A stretch of 64,000 nt of DNA from CAVXFS01 sp963761115 (GTDB taxonomy: Bacteria > Pseudomonadota > Gammaproteobacteria > Burkholderiales > Gallionellaceae), in assembly GCA_963761115.1 (NCBI GenBank), contig CAVXFS010000004.1, positions 1 to 64,000 on the forward strand, read 5' to 3'. Within the stretch, counting starts at the first letter, position 1; each line of letters begins with the position of its first letter. Shown here piece after piece: positions 26,348-34,201 of the stretch. The notes under the pieces were generated by a model. It searched no databases. It was not told the DNA's origin and saw nothing but the letters and a program-made list of their open reading frames with translations. Position numbers and translations under genes: made by a program.

Positions 26348-28027
26348 TTATTCCTTGGGCGATTCGATGTTGGGGCGCGCCATCTTGCGGATATTGGCGC
26401 GGCGCGCCTCGATGGCAGCGATCTCGGCCCGTTGTTGCGGGGTCAGGTTCTCGGTGTTCTTCGGCTTGACCGCGGCGGCCTGCTGTTTGGCGCGCTCGAT
26501 CGCGGCCTGGATCAGCGACTGCGCCGGATCGGTCGCTGCCGACTGTGGCGTTGCGCTCACGGCGGGACCGCTCGCCTGCGTGCTTGCCGGCGCCGCGGCC
26601 CTGGCGGCGGCAGCGGCTTTTTCCTTTTGCGCCAGCTTCTCGGCTTTCTCGCGCTTGTCGCGTTCGATGCGCTCCTGGCGAAGTTCGTGCCGTTCGCGCG
26701 CCGCGTCGGCGGCGGCCTTTTCCTTCTCGCGTACCCAGATCTCGCTCTTGGCGAAGCGATAGTATTGCACCAGCGGGATAGCGCTTGGGCAGACGTAGCT
26801 GCAGGCGCCGCACTCGATACAGTCGAACAGGTGGTATTCCTGCGTCTTGCCGAAATTCTTCGCGCGGGCGAACCAGTACAGTTCCTGCGGTTGCAGGTCG
26901 GCGGGGCAGACCTCGGCGCAGCGCGTGCAGCGGATGCAGGGCAGCGCCGGCGGCGGCGGCGGGAACAACTGCGGCGACTTGACGATGATGCAGTTGGTGC
27001 TCTTGACGATCGGCAGCTGCCCGTTGTCGACATGCAGTCCCATCATCGGGCCGCCGATGATGTAGCCGTCGGTACCCGGCAATGCGCCGCCCGCGAACTG
27101 CACCAGTTGTTCCAGCGGCGTGCCGAGCAGCGTCTCGAAATTGCGCGGCGTCTTCACATTGCCGGTGACGGTGACCAGGCGCGAGATCATCGGTTCGCCG
27201 TGGTTGACCAGCCGGTGCACGGCATAGGCGGTCGCGACGTTGCAGCAGACCACGCCGATGTTGCGCGGGCGTCCGCCGCTCGGCACTTCCTTGCCGGTCA
27301 GGATCTTGACCAGTTGCTTTTCGCCGCCGCTCGGATACAGCGTCGGCACGGTGACCACTTCGATGCCGTGGCCGGCGCAGGCCTGCTGCATCGCGGCGAT
27401 GGCCTGCGGCTTGTTGTCCTCGATGCCGACCACGGTTTCGGCCGCATCGATCAGGTGGCGCAGGATCTCGGCGCCCTGCACGATCTCGGCGGCGCGCTCG
27501 CGCATCAGACAGTCGTCGGTGGTGATCCACGGCTCGCACTCGGCACCGTTGAGCACCAGCGTCTGCACCGACTGTGCCGAGAACTTCACATGGGTGGGAA
27601 AGGTGGCGCCGCCGAGGCCGACGATGCCGCCGTCGCGCAACCTGGCGAGCAATTCATCTTTTGGCATGGCGTGGTGATCAAAGGCTGCGTGTTCGATCCA
27701 GCGCTCCTCGCCGTCTGATGCCAGCGTGATGCACAGGTCGGGCAGGCCGGACGGATGCGGTACCGGGTGAAAATCCACCGACAGCACCGTGCCCGAGGTG
27801 GGCGCGTGGATGGCGGCGCTCATCGGGCCGTCGGCGCATGCCAGCATCTGGCCCTTCAGCACCTTGTCGCCGGCCTGCACCACCGGCTTGGCCTTGGCGC
27901 CGATATGCTGCTGCAGCGTCACCGCCAGTTGTTGCGGCACCGGCGCGCGCAGGCTCGGCAGCTCGGACGATTCCAGCTTGTGTTCCGGCGGATGCACGCC
28001 ACCATGGAAATGATCCAGCACCCTCAT
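26348..28027 (-). CDS. rnfC: Rnf electron transport complex subunit C
   Basis: RnfC is the NADH-facing subunit. The 559-residue protein has an N-terminal lipoyl-like region, a nucleotide/FMN domain (GGATFPTHVK, NGAECEPWITTDD), then two 4Fe-4S motifs near 365-415 (CIRCTRCAEVCP and CIECGACSYVCP). The last 130 residues form an Ala/Lys/Glu-rich helical extension, a variable feature of RnfC. ATG 28025-28027 overlaps the rnfB stop as ATGA, which fixes the start. Confidence 0.96.
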   Translation of the reverse strand: MRVLDHFHGGVHPPEHKLESSELPSLRAPVPQQLAVTLQQHIGAKAKPVVQAGDKVLKGQMLACADGPMSAAIHAPTSGTVLSVDFHPVPHPSGLPDLCITLASDGEERWIEHAAFDHHAMPKDELLARLRDGGIVGLGGATFPTHVKFSAQSVQTLVLNGAECEPWITTDDCLMRERAAEIVQGAEILRHLIDAAETVVGIEDNKPQAIAAMQQACAGHGIEVVTVPTLYPSGGEKQLVKILTGKEVPSGGRPRNIGVVCCNVATAYAVHRLVNHGEPMISRLVTVTGNVKTPRNFETLLGTPLEQLVQFAGGALPGTDGYIIGGPMMGLHVDNGQLPIVKSTNCIIVKSPQLFPPPPPALPCIRCTRCAEVCPADLQPQELYWFARAKNFGKTQEYHLFDCIECGACSYVCPSAIPLVQYYRFAKSEIWVREKEKAAADAARERHELRQERIERDKREKAEKLAQKEKAAAAARAAAPASTQASGPAVSATPQSAATDPAQSLIQAAIERAKQQAAAVKPKNTENLTPQQRAEIAAIEARRANIRKMARPNIESPKE

Positions 28028-28572
28028 TTGACCGCCACCATCTGGTACACCGGATATTGCCATTTCCAGCTGTGGATGCCCTGCGGCAACGGTTCCATGC
28101 TGATGCAATCGACCGGGCAGGGCGCGACGCACAATTCGCAGCCGGTGCATTCGGGGACGATGACGGTGTGCATCTGCTTGGCGGCGCCGGCGATGGCATC
28201 GACCGGGCAGGCTTGCAGGCACAGGGTACAGCCGATACAGATGTTCTCGTCGATATAGGCCACCGCCTTGGGCTTGGGGGCGACGCCTTCGCCGTAGGGC
28301 TTGAACTCGACGCCGAGCAGGTCGGCCAGTTTGTGGATGCCTTCCTCGCCGCCGGGCGGGCACTGGTTGATGTCCGCCTCGCCGCCGGCGATGGCGGTGG
28401 CATACGGCTTGCAGCCGGGGTAGCCGCACTGGCCGCATTGCGTCTGCGGCAGGATGGCATCGATCTTTTCGACCAGCGGATTCCCTTCCACCCTGAACTT
28501 GATGGCGGAAAATCCCAGCACCGCACCGAGCACGACGGCGATGCCGGCCATGACCACAAGCGCGGTGAGCAT
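28024..28572 (-). CDS. rnfB: Rnf electron transport complex subunit B
   Basis: The 182-residue ferredoxin-like subunit has an N-terminal membrane helix, the 4Fe-4S motif CGQCGYPGC near residues 46-54, and two further ferredoxin clusters (CIGCTLCLQACP and CTGCELCVAPCP). It passes electrons between soluble ferredoxin and the membrane part. ATG 28570-28572 overlaps the rnfA stop as TAATG. Confidence 0.96.
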   Translation of the reverse strand: MLTALVVMAGIAVVLGAVLGFSAIKFRVEGNPLVEKIDAILPQTQCGQCGYPGCKPYATAIAGGEADINQCPPGGEEGIHKLADLLGVEFKPYGEGVAPKPKAVAYIDENICIGCTLCLQACPVDAIAGAAKQMHTVIVPECTGCELCVAPCPVDCISMEPLPQGIHSWKWQYPVYQMVAVK

Positions 28573-29147
28573 TACTTGACCAACCCGGAGAATCCCATGA
28601 ATGACAGGCTCATCAATCCGGCAGTGACCATGGCGATGGCCGAGCCCTGGAAGATCGCAGGCACGTCGGCGCCTTCCAGCCGTTCGCGGATGCCGGCGAA
28701 CAATATCATCACCATGGTGAAGCCGAGTGCGCCGCCCAGGCCGAAGAACAGTGACTCCATGAAATTATGCTTGGCCTGCACGTTCAGCAACGGGATGCCC
28801 AGAACCGCGCAGTTGGTGGTGATCAGCGGCAGGTAGATGCCCAGCACCTGGTGCAGCATCGGGCTGGTCTTCTGGATCACCATTTCGGTGAATTGCACGA
28901 TACCGGCGATCACCACGATGAACGACAGCGTGGTCAGGTAGGCCAGGTCAGGACCGAGCAGGTAATGGTTGATCAGGTAGCTGGCGCCGGAAGCCAAAGT
29001 CAGCACGAAGGTGGTGGCGGCGCCCATGCCGATGGCGGTCTCCAGTTTTTTGGAGACCCCCATGAACGGGCACAGTCCGAGGATCTTCACCATCACGATG
29101 TTGTTGACGAACACCGTGCCGACCAGAATGAGCAAATATTCGGTCAT
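28572..29147 (-). CDS. rnfA: Rnf electron transport complex subunit A
   Basis: The first gene of the rnfABCDGE operon. The 191-residue protein has six membrane segments and the mirrored Cys motifs VKILGLCPFMGVS and PLITTNCAVLG, which hold a membrane-embedded iron-sulphur centre in RnfA/NqrE proteins. All downstream subunits overlap or nearly overlap, so the complex is translated as a unit. Confidence 0.96.
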   Translation of the reverse strand: MTEYLLILVGTVFVNNIVMVKILGLCPFMGVSKKLETAIGMGAATTFVLTLASGASYLINHYLLGPDLAYLTTLSFIVVIAGIVQFTEMVIQKTSPMLHQVLGIYLPLITTNCAVLGIPLLNVQAKHNFMESLFFGLGGALGFTMVMILFAGIRERLEGADVPAIFQGSAIAMVTAGLMSLSFMGFSGLVK

Positions 29148-29213
29148 TTATAGCCTTAACAGATTAAGGGTGGGATTATCCACCGATTCGCATGCAGCTT
29201 CAATAACGGGCTG

Positions 29214-29229
29214 GTTATATTGATATAAC
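29214..29229. promoter_or_regulatory. Perfect palindrome upstream of rnfA
   Basis: GTTATAT and ATATAAC flank TG to form a 16-base perfect palindrome about 67 bases before the rnfA start. It could be an operator or part of the rnf promoter. No known regulator motif was recognised. Confidence 0.35.
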
Positions 29230-29316
29230 GATACGCCAGACCATGTCTGCAGAAAGGGATATATTCCGGGGTTCAAACGCACAGGCGATCAACTGCGATG
29301 CCACGCGCAAGTGAAA

Positions 29317-29766
29317 TCAGCCATGGATGATAGGGATAGCCTTGAATGCGGCTGATGGTTTTGCCGTAACTTTGATGATATCGGCAAGCGTGTATTGGTC
29401 CAGCGTTCCAATGAAGGTGTTGCGGGCATCGAGCAGTACCGATTTCAGGCCGCATGTGCGGGTGATCACGCACTTGTCTTCCGCCGGGTTGAAACATTCC
29501 AGCAGGTCAAGGTCCGGCTCGGTTTCCCTGACCACTTCGCCGATGATGATCTCGTCCGGAGTTCGTGCCAGCCGGATGCCGCCATTCTTGCCCCGGGTAG
29601 TCAGGATGAAACCGCCAAGGCCAAGGTTGTGTACAACCTTGACCAGATGGTTGCGGGAAATCTTGTAGAAGTCGGCAAGTTCGGTAATGGTGACCAGTTG
29701 ATCTTTCTCCAGCGCGAGATAGATCAAGACTCGGAGCGAATAATCGGTATACAGGGTCAAGCGCAT
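29317..29766 (-). CDS. nsrR: Rrf2-family regulator, NsrR-like nitric oxide sensor
   Basis: A 149-residue Rrf2 regulator with an N-terminal winged helix (SRNHLVKVVHNL) and the wing RGKNGGIRLA. Three cysteines, C91, C99 and C105, are placed as the 4Fe-4S ligands of NsrR; spacing is x7 and x5, longer than the x5/x5 of E. coli. NsrR represses NO-detoxification genes until NO damages the cluster. It diverges from a truncated haemoglobin gene and shares an NsrR-like operator region with it, which supports the name. Confidence 0.85.
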   Translation of the reverse strand: MRLTLYTDYSLRVLIYLALEKDQLVTITELADFYKISRNHLVKVVHNLGLGGFILTTRGKNGGIRLARTPDEIIIGEVVRETEPDLDLLECFNPAEDKCVITRTCGLKSVLLDARNTFIGTLDQYTLADIIKVTAKPSAAFKAIPIIHG

Positions 29767-29794
29767 TTAATGCCCTTTTATGATCGATAAGACC

Positions 29795-29880
29795 TTGACA
29801 ACGTTAAGGTCAAAATATAAGATATATTCAGAATGTATATTAACAGGCTATTCCACTTGATGTGACTGAATATACATTCT
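29795..29880 (+). promoter_or_regulatory. Divergent nsrR/globin promoter with NsrR-like operator
   Basis: On the plus strand TTGACA (29795-29800) and TAAGAT (29818-29823) lie 17 bases apart and form a good sigma-70 promoter. Over the -10 lies an 11-1-11 inverted repeat, AAGATATATTC (29819-29829) and GAATGTATATT (29831-29841), matching at 9 of 11 positions and fitting the NsrR pattern. A further half-site, AATATACATTCT (29869-29880), is an exact inverted copy of AGAATGTATATT (29830-29841) and may serve nsrR autoregulation. GACCTT/AAGGTC at 29791-29811 is another small palindrome. Confidence 0.65.
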
Positions 29881-29966
29881 AAGTGGGTAGTGCACAATTT
29901 CCGGATGGCCTTTCCGCAACAGGGGAATCCGGTTGTTCTCAATAAATGATTCGAAAGGAATTGAAC

Positions 29967-30329
29967 ATGAGCTTGTACGAAGATATTGGCGGCGAAGGCG
30001 CAGTGAATGCAGCAGTGGATATTTTTTATCGCAAGGTGCTGAAGGATGACCGTATCAAGCGCTTTTTTGATGATGTTGATATGGCCAGGCAAGCGGCCAA
30101 GCAAAAGGCATTTCTGACGATGGCTTTCGGTGGCCCGAACAACTATACCGGCGAAGATATGCGTAAAGGCCATGCTCACCTCGTGGCGAGGGGTCTCAAT
30201 GATTCTCACTTCGACGCCGTGGTGGAAGATCTGGGTGCGACACTTAAAGAGCTGAATGTGCCGGACAACCTGATTGCCCAGGTTGCAGCCATTGCGGAAA
30301 GTACCAGAAACGATGTTTTAGGCAGATAA
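29967..30329 (+). CDS. Truncated haemoglobin, group I
   Basis: The 120-residue protein is a 2-on-2 globin: the B-helix FY pair (20-21), FGGPNNY near 54-60, and the proximal His in KGHAHL (about residue 69). Start ATG 29967 follows the ribosome site AAAGGAA at 29954-29960; an upstream ATG at 29946 is poorer. TrHb1 proteins bind O2 and NO and can act as NO dioxygenases when reduced. Its position next to nsrR and 12 bases before a flavin reductase supports an NO-removal role. Confidence 0.92.
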   Translation: MSLYEDIGGEGAVNAAVDIFYRKVLKDDRIKRFFDDVDMARQAAKQKAFLTMAFGGPNNYTGEDMRKGHAHLVARGLNDSHFDAVVEDLGATLKELNVPDNLIAQVAAIAESTRNDVLGR

Positions 30330-30341
30330 CGCCTGACACCT

Positions 30342-31295
30342 ATGCCGAAAGTAAATTATGGCGGGCAGTCATACGAATGCGAAGACCGATCCGTTCTCGA
30401 TTGTCTGACTGCCCACGGTGTCCCGATTCCCTCCTCCTGCCATTCCGGCGTTTGCCAGACCTGCATGATGAGGGCGGTTTCGGGTGAAGTGCCGGAGAAA
30501 GCCAAGTCGGGTTTGAAATCCACGCTCGCCGCACAGAATTATTTCCTGGCCTGTACCTGCATCCCGCAGGAGGACATGGAGATCGTCCTTCCAGAGCGGG
30601 GGCTGGCTACGCTCGAAGCCAGCGTCACGGGCGTCGAAAAACTGGGCGCGGATATCCTGGGCGTGAAGATCAAGCCTTCGCGTCCGCTCGAATACCGGGC
30701 CGGGCAGTTCATCAGCCTGTTCAAGGACGAGACTACCTCACGCTGCTATTCGCTGGCGAGCGTACCGACGCTTGACGATGAACTTTTCCTGCATGTCAGG
30801 AAAGTCCCCGGAGGCTTGGTGAGCGGCTGGATATTCAATCACCTGCGGCCGGGTGACACCATCACCATCTCGGAAGCCCATGGCGACTGCTTCTATGTGG
30901 CGGGCAAGCCGCAACAGGATGTCTTGCTGATCGCTACCGGCTGCGGTCTGGCCCCACTTTATGGGATTGTGCGCGATGCGCTGTTGCATGGCCATCAAGG
31001 GAGGATTTGCCTGTATCACGGCAGTTGCAACACCGAAGGACTTTATCTGGTGAAGGAATTGCGCAATCTGGCGCAGGAGTATCCCAACTTCAGCTATGCG
31101 CCCTGCGTTTCCGAGGACACGGCGCCGGAAGGGTGCCAGGGCGGCATGGTGCTCGATGTCGCGCTGGCAACCAACCCGGACCTTTCCGGCTGGCGCGTGT
31201 TCCTGTGCGGCAATCCGGACATGGTGAAGGCGGCCCAGCAGCAAACTTACCTGGCAGGGGCGTCGATTCAGGAGATATTCGTAGATCCGTGCTAG
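30342..31295 (+). CDS. 2Fe-2S ferredoxin / FAD / NAD(P) reductase, probable globin reductase
   Basis: The 317-residue protein has three parts. Residues about 1-85 form a plant-type 2Fe-2S ferredoxin (C33, C38, C41, C71). Residues about 95-190 form the FAD domain with RCYSLAS. The NAD(P) domain follows (LIATGCGLAPLYGIV, LYHGS) and ends VFLCGNPDMV and EIFVDPC. This layout matches oxygenase reductases such as those for phenol or CDP-glucoseen. Lying 12 bases after the globin gene and without an oxygenase nearby, it most likely reduces the globin, in effect a split flavohaemoglobin. Confidence 0.85.
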   Translation: MPKVNYGGQSYECEDRSVLDCLTAHGVPIPSSCHSGVCQTCMMRAVSGEVPEKAKSGLKSTLAAQNYFLACTCIPQEDMEIVLPERGLATLEASVTGVEKLGADILGVKIKPSRPLEYRAGQFISLFKDETTSRCYSLASVPTLDDELFLHVRKVPGGLVSGWIFNHLRPGDTITISEAHGDCFYVAGKPQQDVLLIATGCGLAPLYGIVRDALLHGHQGRICLYHGSCNTEGLYLVKELRNLAQEYPNFSYAPCVSEDTAPEGCQGGMVLDVALATNPDLSGWRVFLCGNPDMVKAAQQQTYLAGASIQEIFVDPC

Positions 31296-31465
31296 GCCTG
31301 CGTGCGCCTGAAAAAAATAGCTTCAGGGAACACAGGGTTCACAGGGATAATCGTCTATCATCGCTCTCATCTTTCCTATCCGGAAATATCGGAAATACGC
31401 TGCAGGAAAAATGAGAGACTCTTTCGTGTTTCAATTATCTTCGGATTGATTCTACGGTTTCCAAA

Positions 31466-32122
31466 ATGAAAAAAGAATTTTGGCTTGAACGCTGGGAGCG
31501 TCAGGAGATCGGCTTCCACCAGGACGAGGTCAATCCTTATCTGCGGCAATACTGGCAGGAATTGCATGCCGTCGGCAACGGCACCGTGTTCGTGCCGCTG
31601 TGCGGCAAGAGTCGCGACATGCTGTGGTTGAGTGAGCAGGGATATCCGGTGCTGGGGGTGGAACTGAGTCCGCTTGCCGTGCATGCGTTCTTCGAGGAAA
31701 ACGGGCGTATCCCGCAACACGTCGCAGACGGAAAATTCGATAGCTGCGAAGCGGACGGCATTCGCATCCTGTGCGGTGATTTCTTCGACCTGCGCAAGCA
31801 GGATCTGGAACATATCAGCATTGTTTACGACCGCGCATCACTGGTTGCTTTGCCACCGGAAATGCGCGAACGCTATGCCCGCCACCTGGCGGACATCCTG
31901 CCGGCTGCAACTCAAATCCTGTTGATCACCTTCGATTATCCGCAACAGGAAATGCAAGGCCCGCCATTTGCGGTTTCCGCCAGCGAAGTGGCGGCACTAT
32001 ATCGCGAGTACGCCGAGGTGCGGCTGCTGGCACAACTCGACGTGCTGTCGCAAAGTCCGCGTTTCCAGCAGCGCGGCATCAGCCGTTTGCATGAGAATAT
32101 TTTTCTTCTGACACTGCGATAA
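31466..32122 (+). CDS. tpm: Thiopurine S-methyltransferase
   Basis: A 218-residue SAM-dependent methyltransferase with the TPMT signatures: N-terminal FWLERWERQEIGFHQ, VPLCGKSRDMLWL (about 43-55), and VYDRASLVALPPEMRERYA. In bacteria these enzymes methylate selenium, tellurium and thiol compounds as well as thiopurines. The 170-base gap before it holds short CAGGG/CACAGGG repeats. It is followed by hslR in the same direction. Confidence 0.94.
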   Translation: MKKEFWLERWERQEIGFHQDEVNPYLRQYWQELHAVGNGTVFVPLCGKSRDMLWLSEQGYPVLGVELSPLAVHAFFEENGRIPQHVADGKFDSCEADGIRILCGDFFDLRKQDLEHISIVYDRASLVALPPEMRERYARHLADILPAATQILLITFDYPQQEMQGPPFAVSASEVAALYREYAEVRLLAQLDVLSQSPRFQQRGISRLHENIFLLTLR

Positions 32123-32161
32123 TTCGTGGCTTGACTTTGTTTTTTGTTTACCCCGAATCAC

Positions 32162-32560
32162 ATGGACAGCAAACCAGAACTGGAAAAACTGCGCGTCGAC
32201 AAATGGCTGTGGTTCGCGCGTTTCTACAAGACGCGTTCCCTTGCGGCCGATGCGGTGGAGACCGGTAAGGTGCAGATCGACGGCGCGCGCGTCAAGCCAG
32301 CCAGGTTGCTTGCCGTTGGTGACATGCTCACCCTCCGATTCGGGCCCTACCAGCACGAACTGGAAGTGCTGGCGCTGTCAAACAAACGCGGCCCCGCGAC
32401 CGAGGCGCAGAAACTCTACCGGGAGACGGAACAAAGCAGTTTGCGGCGGGCGGCGCTGGCCTTGGAGATGAAGGCCCAGCCCGAACCGGTGCAGCATGAG
32501 GGAAGGCCGACCAAGCGAGACAGGCGCGATATCGAGCGGCTCAAGAAAGGTGCCTGGTGA
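32162..32560 (+). CDS. hslR: Heat shock protein 15 (S4 domain RNA-binding protein)
   Basis: The 132-residue protein has an N-terminal S4 RNA-binding domain (LRVDKWLWFARFYKTRSLA, then VQIDGARVKP) and a basic C-terminal tail (RPTKRDRRDIERLKKG), as in Hsp15, which recycles free 50S subunits still carrying nascent chains. ATG 32162 is chosen because MDSKPELEKLRVDKWLW gives the usual lead; an upstream ATG at 32144 is possible. Confidence 0.92.
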   Translation: MDSKPELEKLRVDKWLWFARFYKTRSLAADAVETGKVQIDGARVKPARLLAVGDMLTLRFGPYQHELEVLALSNKRGPATEAQKLYRETEQSSLRRAALALEMKAQPEPVQHEGRPTKRDRRDIERLKKGAW

Positions 32561-32601
32561 TTCCGGTGTCTGCTGTGCAGGGTGCCGCGAACCATTAGCC
32601 G

Positions 32602-33078
32602 TCAACGGATCATCTGTTCGATTTCGTCCTGTGTCAGCGGGCCCTGGTGGTGGCCGATCAATTTGCCGGATGGGGAATAGAGGAAGCTGGTGGGCATGCC
32701 GTCCAGGCCGCCGAAATCCCCGGCAGTGTCTTCATTGCCGAACACGATCGGGTAGGAGACGGATAGCTTGCCGAGTATGTCGGTGACTTCCTTGCGGCTG
32801 CCGTATGCCACGGCCACGCCGATCACCTGTACGTCCTTGTGCTGCTGCTGGATCTTGTCCAGTGCCGGCATCTCCTCAAGGCAGGGCGGACACCAGGGCG
32901 CCCAGAAATTGACCAGCACCCATTTTCCCTGCAGGGCGGACAAGGTGAATTGCGTGCCATCCTTGTCCTTCAGTTTCCAGTCGCCGGCCCAGGCGAGATG
33001 AGCCAGGCTAAAGGAGAGCAGGAGCGCCGCGAACAGCGCGCCCATGCGCGACATGCAATATTGTGTAATTGCCTTCAT
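32602..33078 (-). CDS. TlpA/ResA-like thioredoxin-fold protein, secreted
   Basis: A 158-residue protein with a signal peptide (cleavage near AWAG, residue 31) and a TlpA-type thioredoxin fold. The redox motif is CPPC (in NFWAPWCPPCLEE, about 63-66) and the cis-Pro loop is GMPTSF. Such proteins reduce periplasmic disulphides, for example in cytochrome c assembly. It lies downstream of an outer-membrane protein gene and the nirK cluster on the same strand, so cytochrome maturation is a reasonable but unproven role. Confidence 0.88.
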   Translation of the reverse strand: MKAITQYCMSRMGALFAALLLSFSLAHLAWAGDWKLKDKDGTQFTLSALQGKWVLVNFWAPWCPPCLEEMPALDKIQQQHKDVQVIGVAVAYGSRKEVTDILGKLSVSYPIVFGNEDTAGDFGGLDGMPTSFLYSPSGKLIGHHQGPLTQDEIEQMIR

Positions 33079-33103
33079 GTCGGGAAACGATATGCCTTTC
33101 GGA

Positions 33104-34129
33104 TCATTCGAATGATTGTGCGACCCCGAATGTCATCGTATAGCGAGGACTCAATTGCAGCGAATTGACGTGCTGGTATACGGGCAACTGGATGAAGCCA
33201 TAAACGGAAGTGCCGCCGCCAACCCGTACCGAGGCGCCGGGCGCAAGGTAGACCAGCGTACCTCCGTCAAGCGGTGTGCCGCCGATATCGTCCGGTGCGC
33301 GGTGGATATAGTTGAGTTGTAGCATCGGCGTGAAGCGGGCGCCGAATCGGGCACGGCGGATGCCGATGTTCAGCGAATAGGCATCGCCCGGACGATAGTC
33401 AGACCCGGCGAAGGACTTGACTGCCACGGCATGTTGCACGGTGCCCTGTGCGAACCAGCCATAGTCGGCGATGTTTCCGGTAACGAAGCCGCCCGCGATC
33501 AGGTCGGTCGAGCCGGTGCCTATCTGCAGGCTGGGGTCCAACGCGTTGCCGGCTTCATCGCCTGCGTTGAAGTTCGCATCGGTGCTGCCGGTTGGCAACT
33601 TGATCCCGGCGATGAGTCCAGCGGTCTTGTCGGCGGAGAGGCCGGTGTATTTCCCGATGACACGGATGTCGCCGATGCCGTTATTGGACGATGAGGAATA
33701 GGTTGAGTAATCACCTGGAAGCGTATTGCCAAATGTGCCATGCGTACGCTGCATGAACGGAAGCTGGGCGTTTACTCCCCAGGTGTCGCTGGTGTAATTG
33801 AGTGATGCCGTGGTTGTCCGGGTGACGGTGTAATCTTCCACTTCCTGGCCACCTGGCAAGAGACTGTATATCTGTGCCGTGGAGGCCGCGCCGGTGCCGT
33901 AGCGTTGCTGGTTCTGATCGATATAGTCGTAGGACAGGTCCGCAGTGAAGCCTGGAGTCGCGTTGATCCCTTGCGTGCCCCAGTCTTTCGACAGGGTGCC
34001 TCCGCAAGCCGCACAGGCCAGCGCCTGCGTGCCATGCAACAGCACGGTAAATACAAGTGTCGTGCGGACGCAGGCCGGAAACATGGAGAACAGGATCAGT
34101 CGGGATCTTTCGGTGTTTGATGCCAGCAT
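33104..34129 (-). CDS. Putative outer-membrane beta-barrel protein with Cys-rich N-terminus
   Basis: The 341-residue protein has a signal peptide followed at once by ACAACGG, two cysteines that could bind metal or haem-like ligands. The remainder shows alternating beta-strand patterns (TADLSYDYIDQNQQRYG, GIGDIRVIGKYTG) and ends in phenylalanine-glutamate (AQSFE), not the classical terminal aromatic. It resembles uncharacterised transporter-like OMPs found near copper and cytochrome genes. It is separated from nirK by a strong terminator. Confidence 0.65.
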   Translation of the reverse strand: MLASNTERSRLILFSMFPACVRTTLVFTVLLHGTQALACAACGGTLSKDWGTQGINATPGFTADLSYDYIDQNQQRYGTGAASTAQIYSLLPGGQEVEDYTVTRTTTASLNYTSDTWGVNAQLPFMQRTHGTFGNTLPGDYSTYSSSSNNGIGDIRVIGKYTGLSADKTAGLIAGIKLPTGSTDANFNAGDEAGNALDPSLQIGTGSTDLIAGGFVTGNIADYGWFAQGTVQHAVAVKSFAGSDYRPGDAYSLNIGIRRARFGARFTPMLQLNYIHRAPDDIGGTPLDGGTLVYLAPGASVRVGGGTSVYGFIQLPVYQHVNSLQLSPRYTMTFGVAQSFE

Positions 34130-34157
34130 GTGATTCGTCCTTGAATTTTGGGATGCT

Positions 34158-34182
34158 GAAAAAAGGGAGGCTTGCGCCTCCC
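34158..34182 (-). terminator. Rho-independent terminator after nirK
   Basis: On the minus strand GGGAGGC and GCCTCCC (34176-34182 and 34165-34171) form a perfect seven-base stem around loop GCAA, followed by six T. It lies 20 bases after the nirK stop and would end the ncgABC-nirK transcript before the outer-membrane protein gene. Confidence 0.85.
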
Positions 34183-34201
34183 CGGTATTTCAACAACCAG
34201 T

